Assembly: GCA_027336365.1 (NCBI GenBank)
Contig: DAHWFY010000005.1
Coordinates: 1 to 44,452 of the forward strand
Origin: Bacillota bacterium
GTDB lineage: Bacteria > Bacillota > Bacilli > Alicyclobacillales > Alicyclobacillaceae
Direction of reading: 5' to 3'
Length of the DNA stretch: 44,452 nucleotides
Shown: one piece after another, positions 15,416-24,684 of the stretch
How positions within the stretch are numbered: position 1 is the stretch's first letter
Layout of the letters: every line of letters begins with the position of its first letter
Made by a program: the position numbers and the translations under genes
The notes under the pieces: model-generated
Seen by the model: the letters and a program-made list of their open reading frames with translations, nothing else
Databases searched by the model: none
What the model was told of the DNA's origin: nothing

Positions 15416-18136
15416 CTAATGGGAGGCAACCTTGGTTTTGAGAGCTTTGCGACCTGCCCGGCGCAACGACAAGGCCAGGGTAGGGACCAGTGCTGCCAGA
15501 ACGGTCAATCCCCATTCGAAGGAGGATGGTGTGATGGTACTGAATACTTTTGTCAACACAGGTACGTACAGGGTTAGAAGAAATAAGCCTAGAGAACTCA
15601 GTACAGCCAGCCAGAGCCAGACGTTTTCAAACAAGTTCCTTTTCAATATTCCCCCATCTATGCTACGGGAGTCAAAAACAAGAACAAACTGCGCTAAAGT
15701 CAAAGTGGTATACGCCAGCGTCTGGGCTCTCGTCAGGTTTCTGGGATCCGTTTGTAACGCCCAAACAAACACTGCCAGAGTAACCATTCCGACAAGAAAC
15801 CCTCGGCTGAGAATCTTAACCGTGAAACTGGGGGAAAAGATTCCTTCAGTGACGTTCCGGGGAGGTCGCTGCATAATATCCTTTTCGGCTGGGTCAACCC
15901 CCAACGCGATGGCTGGTAGCCCATCAGTCACCAAATTCACCCACAAAATTTGAATTGGCAATAAGGGCAATGGCAACCCCACCAACATGGCGACAAACAT
16001 TGTGACAATCTCACCCACGTTTGAGGCAAGCAGGTATCGAATGAATTTCTTAATGTTGTCGTAAATACCCCGTCCTTCTTCCACTGCAGCAACAATCGTG
16101 GCAAAGTTATCGTCTGCCAAGATCAAGGCTGAGGCTTCTTTCGCCACGTCCGTGCCACCCAACCCCATGGCAATGCCAATGTCGGCCTGTTTAATGGCAG
16201 GTGCATCGTTGACCCCATCTCCCGTCATCGCGACAACCTCACCTTGGGTCTGTAAGGCCTTCACAATTCGCAGTTTGTGTTCAGGGGTTACACGCGCGTA
16301 CACGTAAGTGTTCACAGCCTCTTTTGCCAAGATGTCATCCTCCATCAGATCCAAATCCCGACCCGTTAAGACCCGTCCCCCCTCTGGCAGAATCTGCAAT
16401 TGACGTGCAATGGCGGTGGCCGTCAACTGATGGTCTCCGGTAATCATGACTGTCCGAATTCCGGCTCGACGACAGCTTTCAATCGCTTCAAACACCCCTT
16501 CCCGAGGTGGATCCATCATCCCCACGAGCCCCACAAAAACCAGACAAGTTTCCGGCTGCGGTTCTGCCTTTGCCGTCTCGATACTGGTAAACTTTCGATA
16601 TGCAAAGGCTAAATTGCGAAGGGCACCCGCGGCCATTTGCTGGTTGGCTTGGAGTACATTTTTACGCACCCCTGCAGATAGCAGATCCTCTCGACCATGG
16701 CTGATAAAGTGAGTTGCCCGGTCAATCAACACTTCCGGGGCCCCCTTCACCAAAAGAAACACATCTTTCCCTTTACGAACCAGCACAGACATGAGCTTAC
16801 GCTCTGAATCAAAGGGAATTTCATCAACGCGCTGAAACTCCTCGTTCCAATCTGTGTACTTTCCCTTTCTGGCCAGCAACAGCAGGGCGGCCTCAGTGGG
16901 ATCCCCAGTGAACCCCCAACGAGGATTCCCATCCTCACCATGTACTCGTTCCATCTGAGCGTTATTGCAGACGGCCCCAATCTGCAATAGCCATTTCAGG
17001 TGAGTCCTCCGCAAGGGTTGCACCGGTCGTTGGTTGTAAATGAACTCTCCTTCATCACTATCACCGCTGCCGGTTACCCCGTACCACTCCCCATCCGCCC
17101 ACACCTGTTGAACAGTCATGCGGTTTTGTGTTAGAGTGCCCGTTTTATCCGAACAGATGACGGTGGCACAGCCCAGGGTTTCCACGGAGGGCAAGTTCCG
17201 AACGATGGCATGGCGCTTAATCATCCGCTGTACACCCAACGCCAAGGCGATGGTGACAATGGCAGGCAACCCTTCAGGAATGGCGGCAACTGCCAGACTG
17301 ACACCAGCCAAAAACATCTCGTACACTTTGTGTCCATGCAAAACTCCCGTGACAACCACCAGCAAGGTAATCGTCAATGCCACCCAGACCAGTGCCTTAC
17401 CTAACTGGTTCAAGCGTCTTTGTAAAGGAGTCAAGGTTTCTTCTGATTCCTCCATCAGTCCAGCAATTTTACCCATTTCCGTTGCCATTCCCGTAGCGCT
17501 AACCAAGGCCTCACTTTTCCCCCTGGTGACCATCGTCCCCATGTACACCATGTTGATTCTGTCCCCCAACGGTGCATCCGGTGTCGCCTGGAAAGAGGCA
17601 TTTTTACTCACAGGAACCGACTCTCCGGTTAAGGAAGACTCTTCCACTTCCATGCCCTGCACCCATAAAAGTCTTCCATCTGCTGGAACTCGGTCTCCCC
17701 CCTCCAACAAAATAATATCCCCAGGCACCAGTTCTCGGGCGGGAATACTTTTAACCTGCCCATCACGGCGGACTCTTGCCACGGGAGCAATCAATTCCTT
17801 AAGTGCCGCCAGAGACCGTTCCGCCCGTACCTCCTGAACAAAACCCAGGATGCCGTTGAGGATGATGATGGCAATGATGGTCACGGCATCGGTGTATTCA
17901 CTCAACAAGCCAGAGATGAGAGTTGCCGCCAACAGTACTAGAATCATGAAATCACGAAACTGGTTGAAGAAGATGGTTAACAGAGAGACCCTGCGCCCTT
18001 CTGTGAGCAAGTTTGCGCCGAATTTTTCCCGTCGCATCGAGGCCTGCTCATCACTCAATCCCGCAGTGGATACTTCGAGTGAATCGAGACATGCCGTCGC
18101 GGACAGCGCGTGCCAGTTGTTTTCCACTGGAGCCAC
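15416..18136 (-). CDS. P-type (IIA, SERCA-like) Ca2+-transporting ATPase
   Basis: This membrane pump resembles B. subtilis YloB. Visible motifs are SLTGESVPV (actuator), IPEGLPA in helix M4, DKTGTLTQN (phosphorylated Asp), KGAPE, TGDGVND, SNVGE in M5 and NLVTDGLPA in M6. The Glu/Asn/Asp of the classical Ca2+ site in M4-M6 are therefore retained. The frame is open to ATG 18214 (932 aa), but that start has no ribosome-binding site. GTG 18136 (906 aa) has GCGAGG at 7 nt, and GTG 18127 is also possible; the family usually starts just before NNWHAL. It is divergent from rqcH. Confidence 0.93.
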   Translation of the reverse strand: MAPVENNWHALSATACLDSLEVSTAGLSDEQASMRREKFGANLLTEGRRVSLLTIFFNQFRDFMILVLLAATLISGLLSEYTDAVTIIAIIILNGILGFVQEVRAERSLAALKELIAPVARVRRDGQVKSIPARELVPGDIILLEGGDRVPADGRLLWVQGMEVEESSLTGESVPVSKNASFQATPDAPLGDRINMVYMGTMVTRGKSEALVSATGMATEMGKIAGLMEESEETLTPLQRRLNQLGKALVWVALTITLLVVVTGVLHGHKVYEMFLAGVSLAVAAIPEGLPAIVTIALALGVQRMIKRHAIVRNLPSVETLGCATVICSDKTGTLTQNRMTVQQVWADGEWYGVTGSGDSDEGEFIYNQRPVQPLRRTHLKWLLQIGAVCNNAQMERVHGEDGNPRWGFTGDPTEAALLLLARKGKYTDWNEEFQRVDEIPFDSERKLMSVLVRKGKDVFLLVKGAPEVLIDRATHFISHGREDLLSAGVRKNVLQANQQMAAGALRNLAFAYRKFTSIETAKAEPQPETCLVFVGLVGMMDPPREGVFEAIESCRRAGIRTVMITGDHQLTATAIARQLQILPEGGRVLTGRDLDLMEDDILAKEAVNTYVYARVTPEHKLRIVKALQTQGEVVAMTGDGVNDAPAIKQADIGIAMGLGGTDVAKEASALILADDNFATIVAAVEEGRGIYDNIKKFIRYLLASNVGEIVTMFVAMLVGLPLPLLPIQILWVNLVTDGLPAIALGVDPAEKDIMQRPPRNVTEGIFSPSFTVKILSRGFLVGMVTLAVFVWALQTDPRNLTRAQTLAYTTLTLAQFVLVFDSRSIDGGILKRNLFENVWLWLAVLSSLGLFLLTLYVPVLTKVFSTITPSSFEWGLTVLAALVPTLALSLRRAGRKALKTKVASH

Positions 18137-18320
18137 CCTTTCGCCTCGCTTGTGTTTGTCTCGTAATTCGTATGCTTGTACGTCGGTAAACATGTCCAAA
18201 CCAGACACGCCCATTGCTTAGAGAAGCACAGGTTCGGTATACTCAAGATCCGGAATCTGATGAGATCGTTGGGGGGATAAAGACTGTTGACCCGCTCCCC
18301 CGGGGTCCGCGAGGTAGGGG

Positions 18321-20117
18321 ATTATCCTGGATGGATTAGCCATTGCCGTTTTAGTCATGAACTGGCAGCGCTTTGTGCATTCTCGCATCGAAAAAGTGCA
18401 CCAACCCGGCGACAGGGATCTTGTTCTCACTCTCCGATATGCCAGAGGTAGTACGAAAATTTTGCTTTCCGCAGACAGAGCCTCTCCTAGAGCTCACGTC
18501 CTGTCTCGGATCCGGCCAGAAAATCCGGAACAACCCCCAATGTTTTGCATGTTATTGCGCAAACACTTGGAAGGTGGCGAGATCTACGCCATCCGTCAGG
18601 CGCCGGAATGGGAGAGAGTCTTGCAGATCTACGTACAGTCTAGGAATGAACTAGGTGATCCCACTCGTTATGTGTTGTTACTGGAAATAATGGGTAAACA
18701 CAGCAACTTGCTTCTGTGTACGCTGAGTCCAGAGGAACAACCTGACCAAGTGGTGGACAGCATCGTCCACGTCACAGAACGCATGAGCAGAGTGCGACCC
18801 GTTTTCTCGGGACAGGCCTATACCCCGGTTCCACCTTTGGCGAAAAAAACGGTTCCTAACCTGACCACGCAGGACCTGATGGAAGTGCACCTATTGGAAT
18901 TGGCGCCCAAGCAGCAGATACGAAGCCTGGTACAACTTGCAGCGGGAATAGGGCCCGAAACCGCCCGCGAGGGGCTGTGGCGAGCTCGCGGTGAAATAAT
19001 GCAAGTCTGTCCACACAGCCAAGAAGAGGTCGTTCTGCGCGCCTTGCAGAACTTGTGGGAACGCACCTTAAGAAACCAAGAGCCTCCTTCCCTTGGTTTG
19101 AATGAACTAGGCTATCCAACGGCTGTCGCGCCTTTTGCTTTGACGTGTTGGACGCATTGGCAACAAGCCGACAGTCTGGACGATGCTTTGGAGTATTACT
19201 ACCAGAATCAGACCGCTCGTCTGCGCGATTCAGCCCGGTCCCAGTCGCTACGCCAAGTCTTGGCAACCCATATGGACCGCTTGCGGGGAAAACACGCGAA
19301 ATTGCAGACTCAATTGGAACAAGCTAAAGAAGCAGCGAATCTGCAGGTACAGGGAGAATTACTGACGTCCTATGCTCACCAAGTTCATAAGGGGATGCAA
19401 CTGGTTACATTACCCAACTATTATGATCAAGAAAGGCCCCTTGAGATTGCCCTGGACCCGGCGCGTACGGCCATTGAAAATGCACAGAGATACTACCGCG
19501 CAGCGGCAAAAAGGAAGCGAGCGGTGCCACTGGTAACCGCTGAACTAGAGCAGTGTGCAAAAGACATGCAATACCTGGAACACATTTTGTTGTATGCCGA
19601 AAACGCCACGGGTCAGGAATTGGAACAGCTTCGAGACGAACTGGAAAAACAGCACTTTATTACATTGAAGAATAAGTATCCAAATTCGGGCAACCGACAG
19701 CGTAAACAAAAAAGTCTAAGCAAAGCCACTGGCAGGCCCCACACCTTTCTGAGCAGTGATGGATTCATCATTCGGGTAGGCCGCAACAATTTACAAAACG
19801 ATCAACTCACCCTTAAACACAGCCAAGGGGATGACCTGTGGTTGCATGTGAAGGACGCTGCTGGATCCCATGTCGTCGTTTCCGCCTTACATCAAGCGGT
19901 GTCCGACCAAAGCTTGTATGAGGCGGCCCTTTTGGCAACGTACTTCAGCAAACTGCGCACGTCAGGCAATGTCCCCGTAGATTACACTTTAGTCCGCTAC
20001 GTGTGGAAAGCCAACGGGGCGAGGCCGGGAATGGTCCTCTATGACCATCAAAAAACCCTTTATGTTACACCAGATCAAGCGTTGATTGCCCCAATTTTGG
20101 CCCGGGAACAAACCTAA
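18321..20117 (+). CDS. rqcH: Ribosome quality-control factor RqcH (NFACT/FbpA family)
   Basis: RqcH binds split 50S subunits with stalled peptidyl-tRNA and directs Ala-tailing for degradation. The product of about 598 aa has the NFACT-N domain, a long coiled coil (about 300-440) and a C-terminal NFACT-R domain (DDLWLHVKDAAGSHVVV). The first ATG (18357) would cut off the conserved N terminus. The open frame upstream reads ATT-ATC-CTG-GAT-GGA-TTA, giving xILDGLAIAVLV, which fits the family start MxFDGL. GAGGTAGGGG stands just before ATT 18321. I therefore extend to ATT; ATC or CTG are alternatives. It lies next to the Ca2+ ATPase, like yloA/yloB. Confidence 0.9.
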   Translation: MILDGLAIAVLVMNWQRFVHSRIEKVHQPGDRDLVLTLRYARGSTKILLSADRASPRAHVLSRIRPENPEQPPMFCMLLRKHLEGGEIYAIRQAPEWERVLQIYVQSRNELGDPTRYVLLLEIMGKHSNLLLCTLSPEEQPDQVVDSIVHVTERMSRVRPVFSGQAYTPVPPLAKKTVPNLTTQDLMEVHLLELAPKQQIRSLVQLAAGIGPETAREGLWRARGEIMQVCPHSQEEVVLRALQNLWERTLRNQEPPSLGLNELGYPTAVAPFALTCWTHWQQADSLDDALEYYYQNQTARLRDSARSQSLRQVLATHMDRLRGKHAKLQTQLEQAKEAANLQVQGELLTSYAHQVHKGMQLVTLPNYYDQERPLEIALDPARTAIENAQRYYRAAAKRKRAVPLVTAELEQCAKDMQYLEHILLYAENATGQELEQLRDELEKQHFITLKNKYPNSGNRQRKQKSLSKATGRPHTFLSSDGFIIRVGRNNLQNDQLTLKHSQGDDLWLHVKDAAGSHVVVSALHQAVSDQSLYEAALLATYFSKLRTSGNVPVDYTLVRYVWKANGARPGMVLYDHQKTLYVTPDQALIAPILAREQT

Positions 20118-20172
20118 CCCCCTGCCCTGAGTACGTTTGGGAAAGCTTTCTGTAGCGGTCAGGTCTTCAAGA

Positions 20173-21663
20173 TTACTTTACCGGGTCTTGCTTGTTCAGA
20201 TCCGGCAAGGGCCATCCGTCAAACAGATCATCCAACCAGGGTGTGAAGCCCACCCGTACCCGTTCCCTATGGTGAGTGCTGAGAGATGTCCCCCAGACCC
20301 ATGCCAGGGTTTGCACCACCTCCGTTCTATTCAGATGCATAGCTATCAGCAAAGCCAAAGACTGACCCAGTTCAGGTGCCGACATCCCATCTCGCCACCA
20401 TGTAGCCCAACGAGCCACGTCCCGAATCGAAGCCTTGCCGACAAACGATTTCCACAGTCCAAAGTACGATACCAGCCCCTCGGCCCGTTCTCCCGGAGTG
20501 GGAAATTCCGCAAGCGTTGCTTCAAAGCGTGGATGCATCAAGAAACCGCTCAACAACACTGGAATTGCCGGAGTTTGTGAGGCGAATGTAATCTCTCCCA
20601 CTGTACGTATCACAGACCATGTTCGCAAGGCGAATGCCCGTCCCCGCTCTCCTTCTCGACTGCAAGAATCGGCAATATCGTACAGATGCTCCACCACCCG
20701 CTCCATGTATGCCACCTGTCCCTCGTACAAGAGGTGACTGAAGGCTAGGTGACGATAGGCTCGCACCACCAACTCAGCCGCAGAAAAAGCCTGTTCTTTC
20801 ACGTAATGCAAGCTTTGCGCTTGAAGGTCATCTAGGACAATTCCAATTAGCCCTGCCTCGTTCTCTTTTACCGCGACACCCACAATTTCCACCCATTGGT
20901 CTACCAGATTACGGTGCACCTGCAATAAGGGGTCTTCTTTGTTCCTCGGCAAAGGCAATTGTTCGGCAATCTGTAGCATCACTTCCATGCAGCGGATTGC
21001 CGTCAAAGAATCAGCAAAGGATGCAGCGCGTTTGGCGATATCGCAAATCTGCTCAACACTGTCCAACGCCACCCGGTACCGCCTCTTGACAAATGCACGA
21101 TGATACTCGCGTTCAATCAATTCAATAATTCGTTCCGGTTTAAGCAATTGAACCACAGCATACATGTAAAGCAACAAACTGAGAAAGCAGATGACCACTA
21201 GCACCAAGTCTGCGCTCATCTCTGGCCGTAAGGATGCTGGTAATGGTTCCCTTAAGGGATCCCGAATTTTGGCCATCAGAAAAAAGCTGTGCACAATGGT
21301 GAACAAATAGAGAATAAACAGAGACGCGTTGTAGGGAAGTCTTACAAAAAAGTCCAATACTCGATGTGTATAATTTCCGGCAGTCATTTGAATAGCCACT
21401 AAAATCACAGATATAGACAGGGCTAAAATGGTAGACAGAGAGGACACAATCGTATTCAGGTAGTTCCGAGCCGTATCTGTGTCTCCGGAAAAGATTGCAG
21501 GGGGATGTAAAAAAACTAACACGATAATCACACTAGCAGCTACAAGGTGAAACAGCCAGGAGGACATCACAAACTTGACGTGGATCTTTACGCCTTGATT
21601 CCAGGACCGTGAACGTTCCCCTGAGGATAACACTCCAATGCCCCGCTTTCTACAATCGTCCAC
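20173..21663 (-). CDS. DUF2254-type integral membrane protein
   Basis: The 496-aa protein has four hydrophobic segments in its first 180 residues, including STILALSISVILVAIQMTAGNYTHRVLDFF, which matches the DUF2254 signature. A long mostly helical soluble C-terminal part follows. Function is unknown. The start is uncertain: GTG 21663 (weak GGGGCAAG upstream), GTG 21633 (GGGG at 7 nt) or ATG 21567. It is convergent with rqcH and divergent from glutamate dehydrogenase. It is not part of the conserved B. subtilis order, so it is likely a lineage-specific insertion with the dehydrogenase. Confidence 0.8.
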   Translation of the reverse strand: MDDCRKRGIGVLSSGERSRSWNQGVKIHVKFVMSSWLFHLVAASVIIVLVFLHPPAIFSGDTDTARNYLNTIVSSLSTILALSISVILVAIQMTAGNYTHRVLDFFVRLPYNASLFILYLFTIVHSFFLMAKIRDPLREPLPASLRPEMSADLVLVVICFLSLLLYMYAVVQLLKPERIIELIEREYHRAFVKRRYRVALDSVEQICDIAKRAASFADSLTAIRCMEVMLQIAEQLPLPRNKEDPLLQVHRNLVDQWVEIVGVAVKENEAGLIGIVLDDLQAQSLHYVKEQAFSAAELVVRAYRHLAFSHLLYEGQVAYMERVVEHLYDIADSCSREGERGRAFALRTWSVIRTVGEITFASQTPAIPVLLSGFLMHPRFEATLAEFPTPGERAEGLVSYFGLWKSFVGKASIRDVARWATWWRDGMSAPELGQSLALLIAMHLNRTEVVQTLAWVWGTSLSTHHRERVRVGFTPWLDDLFDGWPLPDLNKQDPVK

Positions 21664-21748
21664 TTTTCATCTTGCCCCGACTGGTCTATTATGAAACGGG
21701 CATTTCCTTTGTCCACAGATGTTGAAGGCTGTCGAGAGGGGCGGAAAC

Positions 21749-23038
21749 ATGGAAGCAAAGATCAACAAACGCTTAGTTGCAGGGGCAAATATGCCAGCAC
21801 CGGACGACAACGTGTTAACCAACACACAGGAAGCGGTGTATCAAGCACTGTCACGCTTGGGGTATTCTGAATCCGTTTACGATGTGCTGAAAGAACCCTT
21901 GCGGGTGTTAACGGTTAGAATTCCGGTACGCATGGATGACGGCCATGTAGAAGTGTTTACGGGATATCGTGCGCAACACAACGACGCCATTGGCCCCATG
22001 AAGGGGGGAATTCGATTTCATCCCAATGTATCATTGGACGAGGTTAAAGCGTTGTCCATTTGGATGAGTCTCAAGTGTGGCATCTTCAACCTGCCATACG
22101 GTGGCGCAAAGGGTGGAATTATCTGTGATCCCCGCACCATGTCCTTAGGAGAACAAGAACGGTTGGCACGTGGCTACGTTCGCGCCATCAGCCAAATTGT
22201 TGGCCCTACGAAAGATATTCCTGCTCCAGACGTGTATACAAATCCACAGATTATGGCTTGGATGTATGACGAATACAGTCGCATCCGGGAGTACGATTCC
22301 CCCGGGTTCATCACTGGCAAGCCCATCGTTTTAGGCGGCTCACAAGGTCGAGAAAAGTCCACCGCATTGGGCGTATGCTTTTGTGCTCGAGAAGCGGCGG
22401 CAACCCAAGGACGTTCATTGAAAGATCTGCGCGTCATGATTCAAGGTTTTGGCAATGTCGGCAGTAATGCAGCCTTGTTACTGCATGAGATGGGCGTAAA
22501 GATTGTCGGCGTCAGCGACGCTGGTGGCGGTATTTATGATGAAAATGGACTGGATGTCCCGGAATTACTGGACAAACGGGACTCCTTCGGCATGGTAACA
22601 AACAATTTCTCCCACGTCATGTCGAACGACGAGTTTCTCATTCAACCTTGCGATATCCTGATTCCTGCCGCATTGGAAAACCAGATTACGGAAAGAAACG
22701 CGAATCAAATTCAGGCCTCCATCATTGTCGAAGCTGCAAATGGACCTACGACTCCAGAAGCAGACGAAATTCTTCACAAAAAGGGCGTTCTCCTGATTCC
22801 GGATGTGGTAGGAAATGCTGGCGGAGTGACCGTTTCCTACTTCGAATGGGTGCAAAACAATCAAGGCATGTACTGGACTGAAGAAGAAGTGAATCAACGT
22901 CTGGAGACCCTGATGGTCAACTCAATCCAAAATATTCTTCACACCTCCAAACGATACCAGGTCTCCACCCGCATGGCCGCTTACATGGTGGGCATCAAAC
23001 CTTTTGCCGAGGCTATACGCTGGCGCGGTTGGGTGTAA
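21749..23038 (+). CDS. gudB: Glutamate dehydrogenase (Glu/Leu/Phe/Val family)
   Basis: It catalyses reversible oxidative deamination of glutamate to 2-oxoglutarate. The 429-aa protein matches the RocG/GudB length and has GPMKGGIRFHP, the catalytic PYGGAKGG, PAPDVYTN and the Rossmann motif GFGNVGS. The C-terminal end is WRGWV. ATG 21749 follows GAGAGGGGCGG; the ORF-track start 30 bp upstream has none. A TATTAT on the plus strand at about 21688 could be a -10, but no good -35 is seen. Whether it is biosynthetic or catabolic cannot be told from sequence. Confidence 0.93.
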   Translation: MEAKINKRLVAGANMPAPDDNVLTNTQEAVYQALSRLGYSESVYDVLKEPLRVLTVRIPVRMDDGHVEVFTGYRAQHNDAIGPMKGGIRFHPNVSLDEVKALSIWMSLKCGIFNLPYGGAKGGIICDPRTMSLGEQERLARGYVRAISQIVGPTKDIPAPDVYTNPQIMAWMYDEYSRIREYDSPGFITGKPIVLGGSQGREKSTALGVCFCAREAAATQGRSLKDLRVMIQGFGNVGSNAALLLHEMGVKIVGVSDAGGGIYDENGLDVPELLDKRDSFGMVTNNFSHVMSNDEFLIQPCDILIPAALENQITERNANQIQASIIVEAANGPTTPEADEILHKKGVLLIPDVVGNAGGVTVSYFEWVQNNQGMYWTEEEVNQRLETLMVNSIQNILHTSKRYQVSTRMAAYMVGIKPFAEAIRWRGWV

Positions 23039-23040
23039 AA

Positions 23041-23087
23041 GGGGCCTAAAAGAGGTTATCAGAAACAACCCATTACCTGACGGCCCC
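23041..23087. terminator. Possible shared terminator between gudB and pyrE
   Basis: GGGGCC (23041-23046) pairs with GGCCCC (23082-23087), and an inner AGGT pairs with ACCT. It begins two bases after the gudB stop, in the convergent gap to pyrE. There is no clear T-run on either side, so it is weak. Confidence 0.35.
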
Positions 23088-23179
23088 CACCTTTGAAAAG
23101 AGCCACTCCCGACTCCCAGGCAATTTTCATCCTTGGTGGTGGCCATCAGGCCGTGGATATTTCTTACAACCGCTGGAAG

Positions 23180-23860
23180 TCAGTCCAAAAACCCGTCCAT
23201 CTGTCCCCAACGCTCGGGATGAGAGCGCCACTGCAACAGAGTCTCCTGATATTCATCGCTCACGGCCCCAGATTGTATTGCATAGCGAATCAGCGTATTA
23301 TAGTCCAGCAATCGGTAGACTGGTAGGTTGGCCTTATTTGCCCGTTCACTGGCCACAGAAAAATCGTAGGAAAAAATGACACAGACCGCAACCGGGAGCA
23401 AACCTTCTTCTCGCAAGGCCTCCACGGCTTCGAAGGCGGAGTTTCCCGTAGACAGTGTGTCTTCCACCACCAAGGTACGTAATCCGGAATTAAAATTTCC
23501 CTCAATGCGGCGTTTTTTACCATGTCCCTTGACACTTCCCCGGACGTAGACCATTGGCAAATTTAGCAAGTCCGCCACCCAAGCGGCGTGGGGAATGCCG
23601 GCAGTAGCCGTACCTGCAATCAAATCAATCTCTGGCATGTCGTGTTCCACCACCGCCGCCATTGCCTGGGCCACCCATTTACGCAAAAAGGGAGACCCAA
23701 GAACCAGTCGGTTGTCACAATAAATTGGTGCTTTCCAGCCAGAAGTCCAAGTAAAGGGCTCCTGCGGTCGTACCTCCACCGCCCCAATTTGCAACAATCC
23801 CGCAGCTAGTACCTTTGTGTCCAACCATGGCACATCGCGCAAGACAGTCTTTGTTGTCAC
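23180..23860 (-). CDS. pyrE: Orotate phosphoribosyltransferase
   Basis: It converts orotate and PRPP to orotidine-5'-phosphate. The 226-aa protein carries the PRPP motif TLVVEDTLSTGNSA and the N-terminal FTWTSGWKAPIYCDNR. GTG 23860 overlaps the pyrF stop (GTGA) and follows GGGGAG at 7 nt. The ORF-track start adds 32 residues from within pyrF. It is the last gene of the pyr operon. Confidence 0.95.
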   Translation of the reverse strand: MTTKTVLRDVPWLDTKVLAAGLLQIGAVEVRPQEPFTWTSGWKAPIYCDNRLVLGSPFLRKWVAQAMAAVVEHDMPEIDLIAGTATAGIPHAAWVADLLNLPMVYVRGSVKGHGKKRRIEGNFNSGLRTLVVEDTLSTGNSAFEAVEALREEGLLPVAVCVIFSYDFSVASERANKANLPVYRLLDYNTLIRYAIQSGAVSDEYQETLLQWRSHPERWGQMDGFLD

Positions 23861-24684
23861 ACGGCATCTCCCCTTCTTGGACCCTCGGGAGTGGGGTTTT
23901 GCACCGATAGATTGACATCCCCTTGTGCCTGAAGCACACCGTTCATCTCGTCCCAAATACCAGCCAGAGCCTTTTTCTTGTCTGCCACCAGAGTGACCGC
24001 CCTGCCCAGGACAAGCCGGTCAGCACCTAGATGCAGGGCTTCACCCGGAGTCAAACTGCGGGCTTGGTCGTGCTTTGCGCTGCCTAAGGGCCGAATGCCG
24101 GGTACCACCGTGATAAAGTGTGCTGGGGTCACCGTTCGAATGCGAGGCACATCAATAGCGGCGGCCACAACTCCATCCAAACCACAGTCGGCACTCAATC
24201 GCGCCATCACTGAAACCGTCTCCGATAAGCTGGTAAACCCCAACTCATGCCACAGATTCTCGTTAATACTGGTGAGCACCGTCACCCCAATCAGTAGCGG
24301 AGGTTCTTTTAAGATGTCCACGGCCTCTCTGGCGGCCAGCAACATTTCTCTCCCGCCAGCAGTATGCACATTTACCATTTCTACCCCAGGAACGCAGACC
24401 GAACGGATGGCGCCCGCCACTGTGTGCGGAATGTCGTGCAACTTGATGTCCAAAAATACCCGTTTACCTCGTCTATGCAACTCTCGCAGCGCCATTGGCC
24501 CATCCCCACAAAACAATTCCAAGCCAACTTTATAGCCGCGTACCGCATCCCCAAACAGTTCCACCAGGTCCTGCGCCTGGGTCCAGGTTGGTACGTCCAA
24601 AGCTAAGTAAGTTCGTCTCCTAACCCAATCAAACCGAGGGGATTGCAAGTATTCTTGCCATGAACCGGAGATTATATCGTTCAC
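23857..24684 (-). CDS. pyrF: Orotidine-5'-phosphate decarboxylase
   Basis: It makes UMP from OMP. The 275-aa protein shows the type I signature [13 protein letters not shown] (catalytic Asp-Lys-Asp) and [10 protein letters not shown] near the phosphate loop. GTG 24684 overlaps the carB stop by 4 bp. The ends are about 20 residues longer than B. subtilis PyrF on each side, with an unrelated hydrophilic C-terminal tail ([18 protein letters not shown]). Confidence 0.95.
   Translation of the reverse strand: MNDIISGSWQEYLQSPRFDWVRRRTYLALDVPTWTQAQDLVELFGDAVRGYKVGLELFCGDGPMALRELHRRGKRVFLDIKLHDIPHTVAGAIRSVCVPGVEMVNVHTAGGREMLLAAREAVDILKEPPLLIGVTVLTSINENLWHELGFTSLSETVSVMARLSADCGLDGVVAAAIDVPRIRTVTPAHFITVVPGIRPLGSAKHDQARSLTPGEALHLGADRLVLGRAVTLVADKKKALAGIWDEMNGVLQAQGDVNLSVQNPTPEGPRRGDAV

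Noticed and set aside
17118-17837. 239-aa plus-strand ORF opposite the Ca2+ ATPase
   Set aside because: Antisense to conserved ATPase motifs, no own features.
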